In this document: positions 51,611-60,514 of the stretch, in pieces | How positions within the stretch are numbered: position 1 is the first letter of the stretch | Layout: each line of letters opens with the position of its first letter | Assembly: GCF_018604545.1 (NCBI RefSeq) | Contig: NZ_CP075896.1 | Span: 7,998,001 to 8,062,000 of the forward strand | Length of the DNA stretch: 64,000 nucleotides | Source of the DNA: Streptomyces koelreuteriae | GTDB taxonomy: Bacteria > Actinomycetota > Actinomycetes > Streptomycetales > Streptomycetaceae | Direction: 5' to 3' | Position numbers and translations under genes: made by a program | The notes under the pieces: generated by a model | Database searches by the model: none | Told to the model about the DNA's origin: nothing | What the model saw: the letters and a program-made list of their open reading frames with translations, nothing else

Positions 51611-52922
51611 GGCGCAGTGCCTCCTCGGCGGCGGCGCGGCCGGTGCGGACGGCGCCCTCCATGTATCCGGCGACCCACTGGTCGGAGCCGCAGACGTAGA
51701 ACGGCGGTTCATGGGTGCCGTGCAGCGGGCCGACCGCCATGACCTCGCCCGGCGGCCACTGGGTGACATAGCCCTGGGTCCACGGGTCGGTGCCCCACAG
51801 CCGCAGATGGCACGCGCTCGGGCGGAGCGCCTCGTCGCCGAACATGCCCGCCATCTCGGCGAGCAGCTCGGGGGTGCGCAGGTGCGGCGGGGTGCCGAGC
51901 AGGACGCCGTAGCGCTCGGGCGGGATCAGAGCCGACAGGACGCCCTCGTTCTGCGGCCAGGTGCTGCCCAGGACGCCCTCGGCCTCGGACAGGCCGTTCA
52001 GATCGGCCTCCCGCCAGAAGGGACGGTCGTAGACAGCGGCGAACTTCGCCGCCGTCGCGTGGCGTTGGCGGTGCAGTGAGGCGAGCCGGGCCTCGCTCAC
52101 CCCGCTGATCGCGACGGACCGCAGCGGGCCCACCGGGAGGGCGCTCACCACGGCCGTCGCGGTGAGGACCTCGCCGGTGACCAGGCGTACGGCGCAACGG
52201 TCGGGGCGGACGTCCAGGGCGGCGACGGGGGAGCCGAGCCGGATACGCGGACCGAGTTCGCGACCCATGACCTCCGCGAGCGTGGCCGAGCCGTCGGCCA
52301 GGCGCAGCCCCTCCCAGTCCTCGTAGTCGTAGTCGCCCGTGCCCGACCCGGGGACCGCCGCGCTCTTGCGCAGCGCCGCCAGCAGGGAGACCCGCTCGTA
52401 GGAGCCGCCGGCCAGGGCGAGTTGGCCGATGTCCCACAGACGTACCACGGCGGGTGTGGCCTGCCGGGAGCGCAGCCAGTCGGCCACCGACAGCCGGTCC
52501 AGGGCGGTCGCCTCCGGATGCGACCACGGGTCGTCCGGGTCGACGGTGGCGGAGAGAGCCGTGAACTCGGCGCCCATGCGCTCGTGCAGGGCCGGGTCGC
52601 CGGGGCCGAACCAGTGCGGCGGGTCGCCCGCCGAGCTGCCCTCCGGGGTGGCCCGGGTCATGCGGCCGGGTTCGGCGACATAGCTGGGGACCAGCCTCAG
52701 CCCGAGTTCCTCGGCGAGCCGGAGATAGGCGGTGTGCCCGCGGCCGACGACCTCACCGCCCAGCTGGACGGTACGGCCGTCGGACGTACGGGTCTGCTCC
52801 ACCCGGCCGCCGACCCGGTCGCGGGCCTCCAGGACGAGCACGTCGGTGCCGGCGGCGGCCAGGTCCCGGGCGGCGGCGAGCCCGGCGAGTCCGGCCCCGA
52901 GCACGATCACGTCGTGATGCAT
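51603..52922 (-). CDS. Flavin-containing amine oxidase
   Basis: A 439-residue FAD-dependent amine oxidase. The dinucleotide-binding motif is VIVLGAGLAGLAAARDLAA, followed by LVLEARDRVGGRVEQTRTSD and the C-terminal FAD-binding VCGSDQWVAGYMEGAVRTGR. The family oxidises primary or secondary amines to aldehydes with release of ammonia and H2O2. It lies 31 bases downstream of the ABC ATPase and overlaps the aldehyde dehydrogenase, so import and the first two catabolic steps are in one operon. Confidence 0.9.
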   Translation of the reverse strand: MHHDVIVLGAGLAGLAAARDLAAAGTDVLVLEARDRVGGRVEQTRTSDGRTVQLGGEVVGRGHTAYLRLAEELGLRLVPSYVAEPGRMTRATPEGSSAGDPPHWFGPGDPALHERMGAEFTALSATVDPDDPWSHPEATALDRLSVADWLRSRQATPAVVRLWDIGQLALAGGSYERVSLLAALRKSAAVPGSGTGDYDYEDWEGLRLADGSATLAEVMGRELGPRIRLGSPVAALDVRPDRCAVRLVTGEVLTATAVVSALPVGPLRSVAISGVSEARLASLHRQRHATAAKFAAVYDRPFWREADLNGLSEAEGVLGSTWPQNEGVLSALIPPERYGVLLGTPPHLRTPELLAEMAGMFGDEALRPSACHLRLWGTDPWTQGYVTQWPPGEVMAVGPLHGTHEPPFYVCGSDQWVAGYMEGAVRTGRAAAEEALRRG

Positions 52923-52953
52923 GGGTTCGCTTTCTTCAGAGATGTCGGGGCGT

Positions 52954-54024
52954 TCAGGCCAGCACCAGACAGTGCTCCGGCCGCCAGCCGAACTCCACCG
53001 TCTCGCCGCCGCACCAGCGGTCCTCCATGCGCGCCCGGTCCGTGTTCTGCTCCAGCACCGACAGCGTGACGCCCGGGGCGAGTTCGATCAGATAGGTCGT
53101 GGTCGGGCCGCTGTAGACGGTCTCGCGGATGACACCGCTCAGCATCGACATACCGGCCTCGAAGTCCGAGAGCCAGATCTTCTCGGGGCGCACGGACACG
53201 CTCACGGCGGTGCCGTCCGCGATCTCGGAACGGGAGCCGACGGGCAGCGCCGGGCCCTTCTCCAGCGTCACCTCACCGCCCCGGTAGGTGCCGGTCATCA
53301 GGTTGGAGGTGCCCATGAAGGAGGCGACGAAGCTGGTGGCGGGATGCTCGTAGATGTCCTCGGGGGTGCCGCACTGCTCGATGCGGCCCCCGTTCATCAC
53401 GGCGATCCGGTCGGACATGGTCAGCGCCTCGTCCTGGTCGTGGGTGACGAAGACGAAGGTGATGCCGACCTCGCGCTGGATCTGCTTCAGCTCCACCTGC
53501 ATCTGCCGGCGCAGCTTCAGATCGAGGGCGGCCAACGGCTCGTCGAGGAGCAGGACGGCCGGACGGTTGACCAGCGCGCGGGCCAGCGCGACACGCTGCC
53601 GCTGACCGCCGGAGAGCGTCCCGGGCTTGCGGTCGGCCAGCCCGGCGAGCTGGATCAGCTCCAGCATCTCCCCGACCCGCCGCCGGATCTCCGCCCGGTC
53701 GACGCCCTTGCGCTTGAGGCCGAAGCCCACGTTGTCGGCGATGCTCAGATGGTCGAAGAGGGCGTAGCTCTGGAAGACCGTGTTGACGTTGCGCTTGTTC
53801 GGCGGCAGCGCCGTCACGTCCTCGCCGCCGAGCAGCACCGCTCCCTCGGTGGGATCGCTGAACCCGCCGATCATGCGCAGCGTGGTCGTCTTGCCGCAGC
53901 CGGACGGGCCCAGCAGGGAGAAGAAGGCGCCGGTCTCGATGTCGAGATCGAGCTGGTGGACGGCGTAGGAGTCGGCGAACTGCTTGGAGACGCCGTCGAG
54001 CCGGACGGCGGGGGTCGCGTCCAT
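52954..54024 (-). CDS. Polyamine-type ABC transporter ATPase (PotA-like)
   Basis: A 356-residue import ATPase. Walker A is LLGPSGCGKTTTLRMIGGF, the signature is LSGGQRQRVALARALV, Walker B is VLLLDEPLAALDLKL and the H-loop is VFVTHDQDEAL. A C-terminal TOBE domain follows (GSRSEIADGTAVSVSVRPEK). It energises the two permeases encoded immediately upstream, with only three bases between its start and the previous stop. The domain set is that of spermidine/putrescine importers; other quaternary or cationic amines are possible substrates. Confidence 0.93.
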   Translation of the reverse strand: MDATPAVRLDGVSKQFADSYAVHQLDLDIETGAFFSLLGPSGCGKTTTLRMIGGFSDPTEGAVLLGGEDVTALPPNKRNVNTVFQSYALFDHLSIADNVGFGLKRKGVDRAEIRRRVGEMLELIQLAGLADRKPGTLSGGQRQRVALARALVNRPAVLLLDEPLAALDLKLRRQMQVELKQIQREVGITFVFVTHDQDEALTMSDRIAVMNGGRIEQCGTPEDIYEHPATSFVASFMGTSNLMTGTYRGGEVTLEKGPALPVGSRSEIADGTAVSVSVRPEKIWLSDFEAGMSMLSGVIRETVYSGPTTTYLIELAPGVTLSVLEQNTDRARMEDRWCGGETVEFGWRPEHCLVLA

Positions 54025-54027
54025 GGG

Positions 54028-54909
54028 TCACTTCCCGGAGAAGAGGTCGAGGCCGCCGCGGCGGCCGAAGAGGCGCGGGATGAACAAGGCCAGGGCGATC
54101 AGGGCGATGGATCCCGCGAGCATCAGGGTGCCGACCGCGTTGATGGTGGGCTGCACCCCGAAACGGATCGCCGAGTAGATCCGCACCGACAGCGGCTGCG
54201 GGTCGACGCCGGTGGTGAAGTAGGCGAGCACGAAGTCGTCGAAGACCAGCGCGAAGATCAGCACGGCACTCGCCAGCACCGCGGGCAGGAGCGCCGGAAG
54301 CGTCACCAGCCGGACCGCCTGCCACCGTGTGGCGCCGAGGTCCATCGCGGCCTCCTCCACCTCCGGGTTGAGCGCGGCGACCCGTGAGCGCAGGACGACC
54401 GTGACGTAGGAGATGGAGAAGGTGATCTCGGCGAGCATCACCGTGCCCGTGGACAGCGGCACACCCAGGCCCTTGAAGAGCAGCATCGACGCCACGCCCG
54501 TGACGATCTCCGGCGTGATCAGCGGCACCAGCATGACCAGGCCGGCCAGCGAGCCCAGCCGGGTGCGGCACCGGACCAGGCCGAGCGCGAGCGCCACCCC
54601 GAGGAGCAGCGAACCGGCCATCGCCACCAGGGAGATCCGCAGGCTGGTGCCCAGGGAGGCGAGGAGGACCTCGTCGTGGGCGAAGGCGCGGTACCAGCGC
54701 AGGCTGAAACCGTCGAACACCGTCAGCGACTTCTGGGAGTTGAAGGAGAACAGCGCCACCACGGCGATGGGCAGATAGAGCAGCGCGAAGAACAGACCGG
54801 TGACCGCGATGAGGACGCGGGGCCTGCGGTGGGCCCGGCCGCGCCGTGCGGGGGTCCGGGCGGCCGGACGGGCCGGGGCGGTGGGGGAGGGGAGCCGGAG
54901 CAGGGTCAT
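54028..54909 (-). CDS. ABC transporter permease (PotC-like)
   Basis: A 293-residue inner-membrane permease with about six helices after a basic Pro/Ala/Arg-rich cytosolic N-terminus. The EAA loop that contacts the ATPase is visible as VEEAAMDLGATRWQAVRLVT, and LLYLPIAVVALFSFNSQKSL is typical for PotC. The start overlaps the PotB-like stop by four bases (ATGA). It pairs with the upstream permease to form the channel of the amine importer. Confidence 0.92.
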   Translation of the reverse strand: MTLLRLPSPTAPARPAARTPARRGRAHRRPRVLIAVTGLFFALLYLPIAVVALFSFNSQKSLTVFDGFSLRWYRAFAHDEVLLASLGTSLRISLVAMAGSLLLGVALALGLVRCRTRLGSLAGLVMLVPLITPEIVTGVASMLLFKGLGVPLSTGTVMLAEITFSISYVTVVLRSRVAALNPEVEEAAMDLGATRWQAVRLVTLPALLPAVLASAVLIFALVFDDFVLAYFTTGVDPQPLSVRIYSAIRFGVQPTINAVGTLMLAGSIALIALALFIPRLFGRRGGLDLFSGK

Positions 54910-55799
54910 CGGCGGGCCTCCGCCTCGTCCTTGCGGGTCCGCCGCAGATAGCCGAGCATCCCGATCAGCAGGACCAGCATCAGCAGCATGGTGAGGGCGG
55001 AGCCGAGCGGCCAGTTCTGGCCCTGGAAGAACTTGTCCTGGATGAGGTTGCCGATCATGATCTGGTCCGGGCCTCCCATGAGCTGTGCGCTGACGAAGTC
55101 ACCCATCGCGGGCAGGAAGACCAGGACGAGCCCGGCCGCCGCGCCCTGCCGGGTGGCGGGCAGGGTGACGAAGAAGAAGGTGCGGACCGGGCCGCCGTAC
55201 AGATCGCGGCCGGCCTCGATGAGGGAGACGTCGAGGCGTTCCAGCGCCGCGTACAGCGGGATGATCATGAAGACGACGAAGCCGTACACGAGCCCCGCGA
55301 CCACGCCGAAGCCGCTGTGGAGGATCTTCGTGCCGGCGTCGGCGATACCCACCGCGCGCAGCGTGCGCAGCACGGGCCCGTCGTCGGAGAGGACCACCGA
55401 CCAGCCGTACATCCGCACCAGGTAGTTGGCGAAGAACGGCACCACGATCGCGGCGATCAGCGCGTGCTTGTACCGCCCGCCGTGCAGGGCGATGGTGTAC
55501 GCCACCGGATAGGCGATCAGCAGACAGACCACGCAGGTCAGCAGCGCGTAGCCGAGGGAGCGGGCCAGGACCTCGGTGTAGGCGGGGTCCGCGAGGGCGC
55601 GCACACCGGCGAGGTCGAAGCCGAAGCGCGGGTTGCCCAGCTCGTCGGTGGTGCCGACCGCGAGGACGCCGACGAGGACCAGTGAGGCGATCAGGAAGCC
55701 GGTCATCCAGATGGTGCCGGGCAGCATGAGCCAGGTCCAGACGCGGGTGCCGTCGGTATCCCGGCGGCGGGGGCGGGAGGAGGGGCGGAGCGGTGCCAT
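54906..55799 (-). CDS. ABC transporter permease (PotB-like)
   Basis: A 297-residue permease with about six transmembrane helices (LMLPGTIWMTGFLIASLVLV at the start). Its EAA-type loop is LERLDVSLIEAGRDLYGGPV. SLGYALLTCVVCLLIAYPVA and MGDFVSAQLMGGPDQIMIGN are typical of PotB homologues. It lies three bases after the binding-protein stop and overlaps the next permease start. Confidence 0.92.
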   Translation of the reverse strand: MAPLRPSSRPRRRDTDGTRVWTWLMLPGTIWMTGFLIASLVLVGVLAVGTTDELGNPRFGFDLAGVRALADPAYTEVLARSLGYALLTCVVCLLIAYPVAYTIALHGGRYKHALIAAIVVPFFANYLVRMYGWSVVLSDDGPVLRTLRAVGIADAGTKILHSGFGVVAGLVYGFVVFMIIPLYAALERLDVSLIEAGRDLYGGPVRTFFFVTLPATRQGAAAGLVLVFLPAMGDFVSAQLMGGPDQIMIGNLIQDKFFQGQNWPLGSALTMLLMLVLLIGMLGYLRRTRKDEAEARR

Positions 55800-55802
55800 G
55801 TC

Positions 55803-56927
55803 TCAGCCCGCCTTCACATGGGTCCAGGCGGCGTCGCGGGCGTCCTCCGCCGCGCGGCCGCCGTTGCGGAAGAACAGGTCGGCCTTCAGATCGGCCTCGG
55901 TGACGAGGCACTCGGGGAAGGGCTCGACCAGGTCGGCGTAGACCTTCTCGGCGCCCGCGACCGGCATCGGGTAGCCGATGTACTCGATGTTCCGCTTCAC
56001 GTTCTCCGGCCGCAGCATGTAGTCGATGAACAGCATCGCGGTGCCGGGGTGGGGCGCGTTCCAGGGGATGGCGTAGCAGTCGGAGTTGATCGGCGAGCCC
56101 TCCTTGGGGGCCTGGAAGCCGAACACCGACGGGTCCTCGGCCTGGTTGAGCATGGCGGCCATGTCGCCGCTCCAGGCCTGCTGGATCAGCGCGTTGCCGT
56201 TGAGGAGGTTGTTGTAGCTGTCGCTGGAGAAGCCGCGCAGCCGCGGTCGCAGGGTGCCCAGCAGGGAGGTGATCCGGTCGAGGTCGCCGGTGTCACCGGA
56301 ACTGACGTCGAGGCCGAGCGCGAGGGCGCCCATGCCGAGCACCTCGTCGCGGTCGTCCAGCAGGAAGACCTTGCCCTTGCCCCTGTCGCTCCACAGGTCC
56401 TTCCAGCTGTCGGCGAGTTCACCGATCCGGTCGCGACGCCAGCCGATACCGGTCTTGTACGCCGTGAAGGGCACCGTGTGCGCCGAGCCGGGGTCGTACC
56501 AGGGGTCGGCGAAGTAGTCGTAGGTGCCGAACACGGCGCGGGCGTTGGTGAGCCGGGAGTGGTCGATACGGCGCAGCCGGCCGCCGCGGACCAGGCGCTG
56601 GGCCCATTTGGCCGAGGGGAAGACGACGTCGTAGCGGTTGCCGGCGTTGAGCTTGGCGACCATGCCTTCCATCGAGTCGAAGTTCGACTGGACGACCTTG
56701 ACGCCGTACTCCTTCTCGAAGCCCCTGAACACGGCCGGGTCGACGTAGTCGGCCCAGTTGAAGTAGACGAGATCGCCGTCGACGCGCGGCTCGACCGGAG
56801 CGAGCCGGTCGGCGTCGGGTTTCTTCGCGGGCATGAACCCGCAGCCGCCGGCCGCGGCGCCCAGCAGGCCGCAGGCGCCCGCCCGCAGCACGGCGCGACG
56901 GGACGGCGGTATTACCTCGGGGGACAT
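55803..56927 (-). CDS. Polyamine-type substrate-binding lipoprotein (PotD-like)
   Basis: A 374-residue binding protein from ATG 56927 (GAGAGGAC upstream). The N-terminus is a Tat-type lipoprotein signal (PPSRRAVLRAG, then AAAGGCGF with the lipid-modified Cys). The mature domain (LVYFNWADYVDPAVFRGFEK; GVKVVQSNFDSMEGMVAKLN) is the PotD/PotF fold, where aromatic and acidic residues bind cationic amines. First gene of the ABC, amine-oxidase and aldehyde-dehydrogenase operon. The 195 bases separating it from the Rieske oxygenase gene upstream hold no gene I can support. Confidence 0.92.
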   Translation of the reverse strand: MSPEVIPPSRRAVLRAGACGLLGAAAGGCGFMPAKKPDADRLAPVEPRVDGDLVYFNWADYVDPAVFRGFEKEYGVKVVQSNFDSMEGMVAKLNAGNRYDVVFPSAKWAQRLVRGGRLRRIDHSRLTNARAVFGTYDYFADPWYDPGSAHTVPFTAYKTGIGWRRDRIGELADSWKDLWSDRGKGKVFLLDDRDEVLGMGALALGLDVSSGDTGDLDRITSLLGTLRPRLRGFSSDSYNNLLNGNALIQQAWSGDMAAMLNQAEDPSVFGFQAPKEGSPINSDCYAIPWNAPHPGTAMLFIDYMLRPENVKRNIEYIGYPMPVAGAEKVYADLVEPFPECLVTEADLKADLFFRNGGRAAEDARDAAWTHVKAG

Positions 56928-57122
56928 GAACGTCCTCTCCGTCGAGGAACGGCACAACTCCAGGGCGGGACCGGCTGGTCGGCTCACTTCAGGCCCTGAT
57001 TCCGCAGTGATGACCGGTCTGGGGAGGGTGCGTACGCGCGGCTCAGAAGGCGCGCGGTAAGGACGACAGGAGCCGCACGGCGGCGTCGCGCGGATGCGGT
57101 GAGTCGGCTGCTCCGAAGGGCC

Positions 57123-58298
57123 TCACTCGGTGATCCCCTCCAGGTCCTCCCGGACCCGGCGCGCGAACCAGCCGACGGCGGCCTCGCGCTGCGAGAGCGG
57201 GCCCGGCTCGAAACCGGGGGTGCCCATCCCGGCCTGCACCCGCTCCACCAGCTCGGCGTCCTCGTCGTTGGTGACCCAGCCGATGTGGATGTTGAGCCGC
57301 CGGGCCAGCCGGGTGCGGACGTCCTCGCCGTGCTTGGTGTAGAAGGCGCCGGGGATCGCCGCCCGGTCCTGGGCGGTGGGCAGGGCGGTCCACGCGAGCA
57401 CGTGGTCAGGGTAGAAGTCGATGAGCGTATTGGGGTAGATCACGGCGTACCGCCACACCCGCCGGTCGGCCTCGGCCAGCCCCGGCATGGGGGTCGCCAG
57501 CCGCTGGTAGAGCCGCTCGGTCCAGTTCGAGGACGGCTTGTCGCGCAGCGGGGACTCGAACAGAACGTAGTTCTCCCGCACGTCCACCGTGTACGCCTGG
57601 TAGTCGAGCAGTCGCATGAGGGAGGGGTGGGCCACGGGGACGTGGTAGCCCTCCAGATAGTTGTCGACGATCACCTTCCAGTTGGCGTTCTGCTCCTCGC
57701 CGCCGGTCAGATCGTGGATGCGGTGCTTGCCGACGGGTACCAGACCGGGCCCCGCGTAGCGGCCGACGGCCTCGGCGAGCCCGGCGCAGGACTCGGAGAG
57801 CGGTGTCGCCTCCAGGTCGAGGTTGACGAAGACGAAGCCGAGGAAGGACTCGACATTGACCGGATGCAGGCCCAGCTTGGGCTTGTCCAGGCAGGGGATC
57901 CGGCGGGCCTCGGGGGCGCCGACCAGCCGTCCGTCCAGTTTGTAGGTCCAGCCGTGGTACGGGCAGCGGATCGCCTTGCCCGACGGCTCGGGGGCGGAGA
58001 CCAGGCGGGTGCCGCGGTGCCGGCAGACATTGAGGTGGGCCGCGAGGCCGCCGTCCTCGGTCCGGACGACCAGCACCTCCCGGCCGGCGGCGGTGGCGGT
58101 GAGCCGGGCGCCCGGCCCCGGCAGGTCGGACTCGTGGCAGACGAGCTGCCAGGACTTGGCGAAGATCCGCTCGGTCTCGGCCTCGGCGACGGCCGGATCG
58201 GTGTAGTAGCGGGCGGGCAGCGCTTCCCCGGGGTGCTCGAGCGGCGACTCCGGTGGGGACGAGGCGAGGCTCTCTGCCCGGGTGGTCGAGGGGTGCAT
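57123..58298 (-). CDS. Rieske non-heme iron oxygenase, alpha subunit
   Basis: A 391-residue ring-hydroxylating/demethylating oxygenase subunit. The Rieske 2Fe-2S ligands are in NVCRHRGTRLVS (C-x-H) and IRCPYHGWTYKLDG (C-x-x-H). The mononuclear iron site is in VDNYLEGYHVPVAHPSLM (Asp-His-His type). The sequence resembles the branch acting on quaternary amines such as glycine betaine, stachydrine and carnitine as much as aromatic dioxygenases, and no beta subunit is present. An electron supply could come from the NuoF-like protein and ferredoxin encoded divergently. It is preceded by TetR-type operator boxes. Confidence 0.87.
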   Translation of the reverse strand: MHPSTTRAESLASSPPESPLEHPGEALPARYYTDPAVAEAETERIFAKSWQLVCHESDLPGPGARLTATAAGREVLVVRTEDGGLAAHLNVCRHRGTRLVSAPEPSGKAIRCPYHGWTYKLDGRLVGAPEARRIPCLDKPKLGLHPVNVESFLGFVFVNLDLEATPLSESCAGLAEAVGRYAGPGLVPVGKHRIHDLTGGEEQNANWKVIVDNYLEGYHVPVAHPSLMRLLDYQAYTVDVRENYVLFESPLRDKPSSNWTERLYQRLATPMPGLAEADRRVWRYAVIYPNTLIDFYPDHVLAWTALPTAQDRAAIPGAFYTKHGEDVRTRLARRLNIHIGWVTNDEDAELVERVQAGMGTPGFEPGPLSQREAAVGWFARRVREDLEGITE

Positions 58299-58378
58299 GG
58301 GGTCCTCCTCCGCGCCGCTGCGGCGGCGATGGGCGGTGAGGCTGTGGCCGGTGCGGCGCCAGGAGCTGCCGCGATCGG

Positions 58379-58455
58379 CTGACTGATTGGTTAGTCAGAC
58401 TGGGACCACCGCGGAGGCAAGTCAAGACTTGTGGGCTGACTAATTGGTTAGTTAG
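58379..58455. promoter_or_regulatory. Two TetR-type operator boxes and a central palindrome between divergent operons
   Basis: CTGACTGATTGGTTAGTCAG (58379-58398) and CTGACTAATTGGTTAGTTAG (58436-58455) are near-palindromic copies of one 20-base element 57 bases apart. Between them CAAGTCAAGACTTG (58418-58431) is a palindrome with 6-base arms. This is AT-rich against the local background and sits in the 328-base gap between the Rieske oxygenase and the plus-strand operon, one box for each direction. The repressor is not encoded in the window. The rest of the gap shows no gene. Confidence 0.75.
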
Positions 58456-58626
58456 TCTCGTGGCAGGCGGCTGGCCGGGATCCGACGACGGATGCCCAGG
58501 CATACCCCGCCCCCGTACAGCTTCCCCGCCCCTCTCCTCACGGCGCCGGAGCATCCCCACTCCCGTCATCGCCGCGCCACCCCCGTCTGCGGACCACCCG
58601 GAGACGGCGCGACCCCGGAGGCACGC

Positions 58627-59043
58627 ATGAGCGATCGCCGAAGTCTGGTTTGGCTCGGCCTCACGCCCGAGCCCGAACAGGAGCTGCCCACCGCGGTGGC
58701 CGCCTTGCGGGCCCGGGCGGACGGCCGCCCGCCGTCGCCCCTCGTCGCCGCCGAGCGACAGCGGGTCGAGCGGCTGGTGCTGCGCGGCACACAGCGTGGC
58801 TGGCTGCGCTACCTGCGCGAAGTCACGGATCTGGTCGTCGAGGCGGCGGGATCCCGGACCGCCGACCCGGGGGCGGCCGTGCTGGCCGGAGAGGTCGTCC
58901 TCGACCACCACCGCATGCTGATCGGCCTGCCCGGCGCCGGCTACGAGCGCACCGCCGTACAGCGGCGAGAGCTGGAGGGGGCGCTGGTCCGGCTGAGGTC
59001 TCGCGAACCCCTGGGACACTCCGAGCTCGGGAGCACCCTGTGA
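58627..59043 (+). CDS. Hypothetical protein heading the acyl-CoA operon
   Basis: A 138-residue protein from ATG 58627 with GGAGG upstream (MSDRRSLVWLGLTPEPEQEL). It is Arg/Leu-rich and predominantly helical, with no signal peptide, membrane segment or cysteine motif. I do not recognise the family. Its stop overlaps the start of the NuoF-like gene (GTGA), and it stands first in the operon after the TetR-type operators, so it is probably a small accessory subunit or substrate-handling protein of the redox system. Confidence 0.65.
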   Translation: MSDRRSLVWLGLTPEPEQELPTAVAALRARADGRPPSPLVAAERQRVERLVLRGTQRGWLRYLREVTDLVVEAAGSRTADPGAAVLAGEVVLDHHRMLIGLPGAGYERTAVQRRELEGALVRLRSREPLGHSELGSTL

Positions 59044-60263
59044 CCGGCGTGATCTCCCTCCTCCCCGAACACGTCCTGATCCCGCCGTCCACCGGCGCCG
59101 AGGGCCTCTCCCGGTATCTCGCCGGGGGCGGCTACGCGCCGGTGCCCGAGCCCGACCGGTTGCTCGACCTGATCGGCGCGGCGGGACTGCGCGGCCGGGG
59201 CGGCGCCGGATTCCCCGCCGCCGTCAAGCTCCGCGCCGTCCGTGACGCACCGGGCCCGCACGTCGTCGTCGCCAACGGCGAAGAGGGCGAACCAGGCTCT
59301 GTCAAGGACCGCTGGCTGCTGCGCCACCGGCCGCACGCGGTCCTGGACGGACTGCGGCTGGCCGCCGCCGTCACCCGGGCGGGACGCGGCTGTGTGTACC
59401 TCTCCGACGACCCGGCCGAGCAGGCGGTCCGGCGCGCGCTCGCCGAGCGGCCCTCCGACCTGCCCGTGGACGTCGTACGGACGGAGCACACCTACGTGGC
59501 GGGGGAGGAGACGGCGGTCGTACGACGGATCGACGGCGGTCCTGCCCTGCCCACCGCGAAACCACCGCGCCCGTTCGAAAGCGGGGTCGGCGGTGCGCCC
59601 ACCCTCGTCGCCAATGTGGAGACCCTGGCCCGTATCGCGCTGATCCACGCGCGGCCCGACGCCACGGACCTCGTCGCCGGTGCACAGCTGGTGACCCTCT
59701 CGGGTGCCGGGGACGCCGCGCTCGTCGAGGTGCCCGCCGGTACGCATCTGAAGGTCCTCGCCGACCTCCGCGGATACGGCAGGGCGGAAGCGGTCCTGCT
59801 GGGCGGCCTGTTCGGCGGTCTGTACGGCGAGGGCTGGACGGACCTGCCGCTCGATCACGACCAGATGCGCGCGGCCGGGGGTGCGCTCGGGTGCGGAGCG
59901 CTGTACTTCACCGGTCCGCGCGACTGCCCGCTCGCCGTGGCCGTGGAGGCCGTCTCCTATCTCGCGGCCCAGAGCGCCCGGCAGTGCGGGGTGTGCGTCT
60001 CCGGCACCGGGGCGCTGGCCGACACCCTCGCGGCGGTCGCACGCGGCGAGGCCGGCGATGACGCGGTCGGCAAGCTGCGCCGCTGGTCGGAGCAACTGCC
60101 CGGCCGCGGGGCCTGCGGGCTGCTCGACGCCGCCGCCCGGATCGCGGGCACCCTCCTCACCCACTTCCCGGACCGGATCGACACCCACCACCGCCCCGGC
60201 TGCCCCGCCTGCGCGGGCGCCGCACCCGAGGACGGGCGCCGCTTCACCGTGCCGGTGCCCTGA
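59040..60263 (+). CDS. NuoF-like FMN/NADH flavoprotein with incomplete 4Fe-4S motif
   Basis: A 407-residue relative of the NADH-binding subunit NuoF/HoxF. FMN/NADH motifs are GLRGRGGAGFPAAVKLRAV, VVANGEEGEPGSVKDRW, YVAGEETAVVRRIDG and TLVANVETLARIALI. NuoF coordinates its cluster with C-x2-C-x2-C plus a distal Cys. Here Cys316, Cys319 and the distal Cys359 are present, but the third position (322) is Gly, so the cluster is probably absent or altered. The protein likely takes electrons from NAD(P)H and passes them to the ferredoxin encoded next, for the Rieske oxygenase or another partner. Confidence 0.82.
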   Translation: MTGVISLLPEHVLIPPSTGAEGLSRYLAGGGYAPVPEPDRLLDLIGAAGLRGRGGAGFPAAVKLRAVRDAPGPHVVVANGEEGEPGSVKDRWLLRHRPHAVLDGLRLAAAVTRAGRGCVYLSDDPAEQAVRRALAERPSDLPVDVVRTEHTYVAGEETAVVRRIDGGPALPTAKPPRPFESGVGGAPTLVANVETLARIALIHARPDATDLVAGAQLVTLSGAGDAALVEVPAGTHLKVLADLRGYGRAEAVLLGGLFGGLYGEGWTDLPLDHDQMRAAGGALGCGALYFTGPRDCPLAVAVEAVSYLAAQSARQCGVCVSGTGALADTLAAVARGEAGDDAVGKLRRWSEQLPGRGACGLLDAAARIAGTLLTHFPDRIDTHHRPGCPACAGAAPEDGRRFTVPVP

Positions 60264-60321
60264 GCCATACCCCGCTCTTCCCTTACGTCCCCCGGCCCCC
60301 GCCGCTCCGAAAGGACCCGCC

Positions 60322-60513
60322 GTGAAACTCCTGCTGGACTCGACCCGCTGCCATGGCTACGGCCTCTGCCAGGAACCCGCACCCGAGCTGATCGAGCTCG
60401 ACGAGTGGGGCTACGCGCAGGTCCGCCCGGCCGAGGTGTCGCACGGCGACGAGGACGCCGCCGAGGCCGCCGTCGCCGCCTGCCCCAACTCCGCGCTGCG
60501 ACTGGAGAAGTGA
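60322..60513 (+). CDS. 3Fe-4S ferredoxin
   Basis: A 63-residue ferredoxin from GTG 60322, with AAAGGA upstream. Three cysteine ligands are visible: Cys10 and Cys16 in TRCHGYGLCQEP, and a distal Cys in AVAACPNSALRLE. This is the pattern of the single-cluster 3Fe-4S ferredoxins that serve P450s and oxygenases in Streptomyces. It lies between the NuoF-like flavoprotein and the acyl-CoA ligase, with one base before the next start, and forms a natural electron chain with the former. Confidence 0.88.
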   Translation: MKLLLDSTRCHGYGLCQEPAPELIELDEWGYAQVRPAEVSHGDEDAAEAAVAACPNSALRLEK

Positions 60514-60514
60514 C

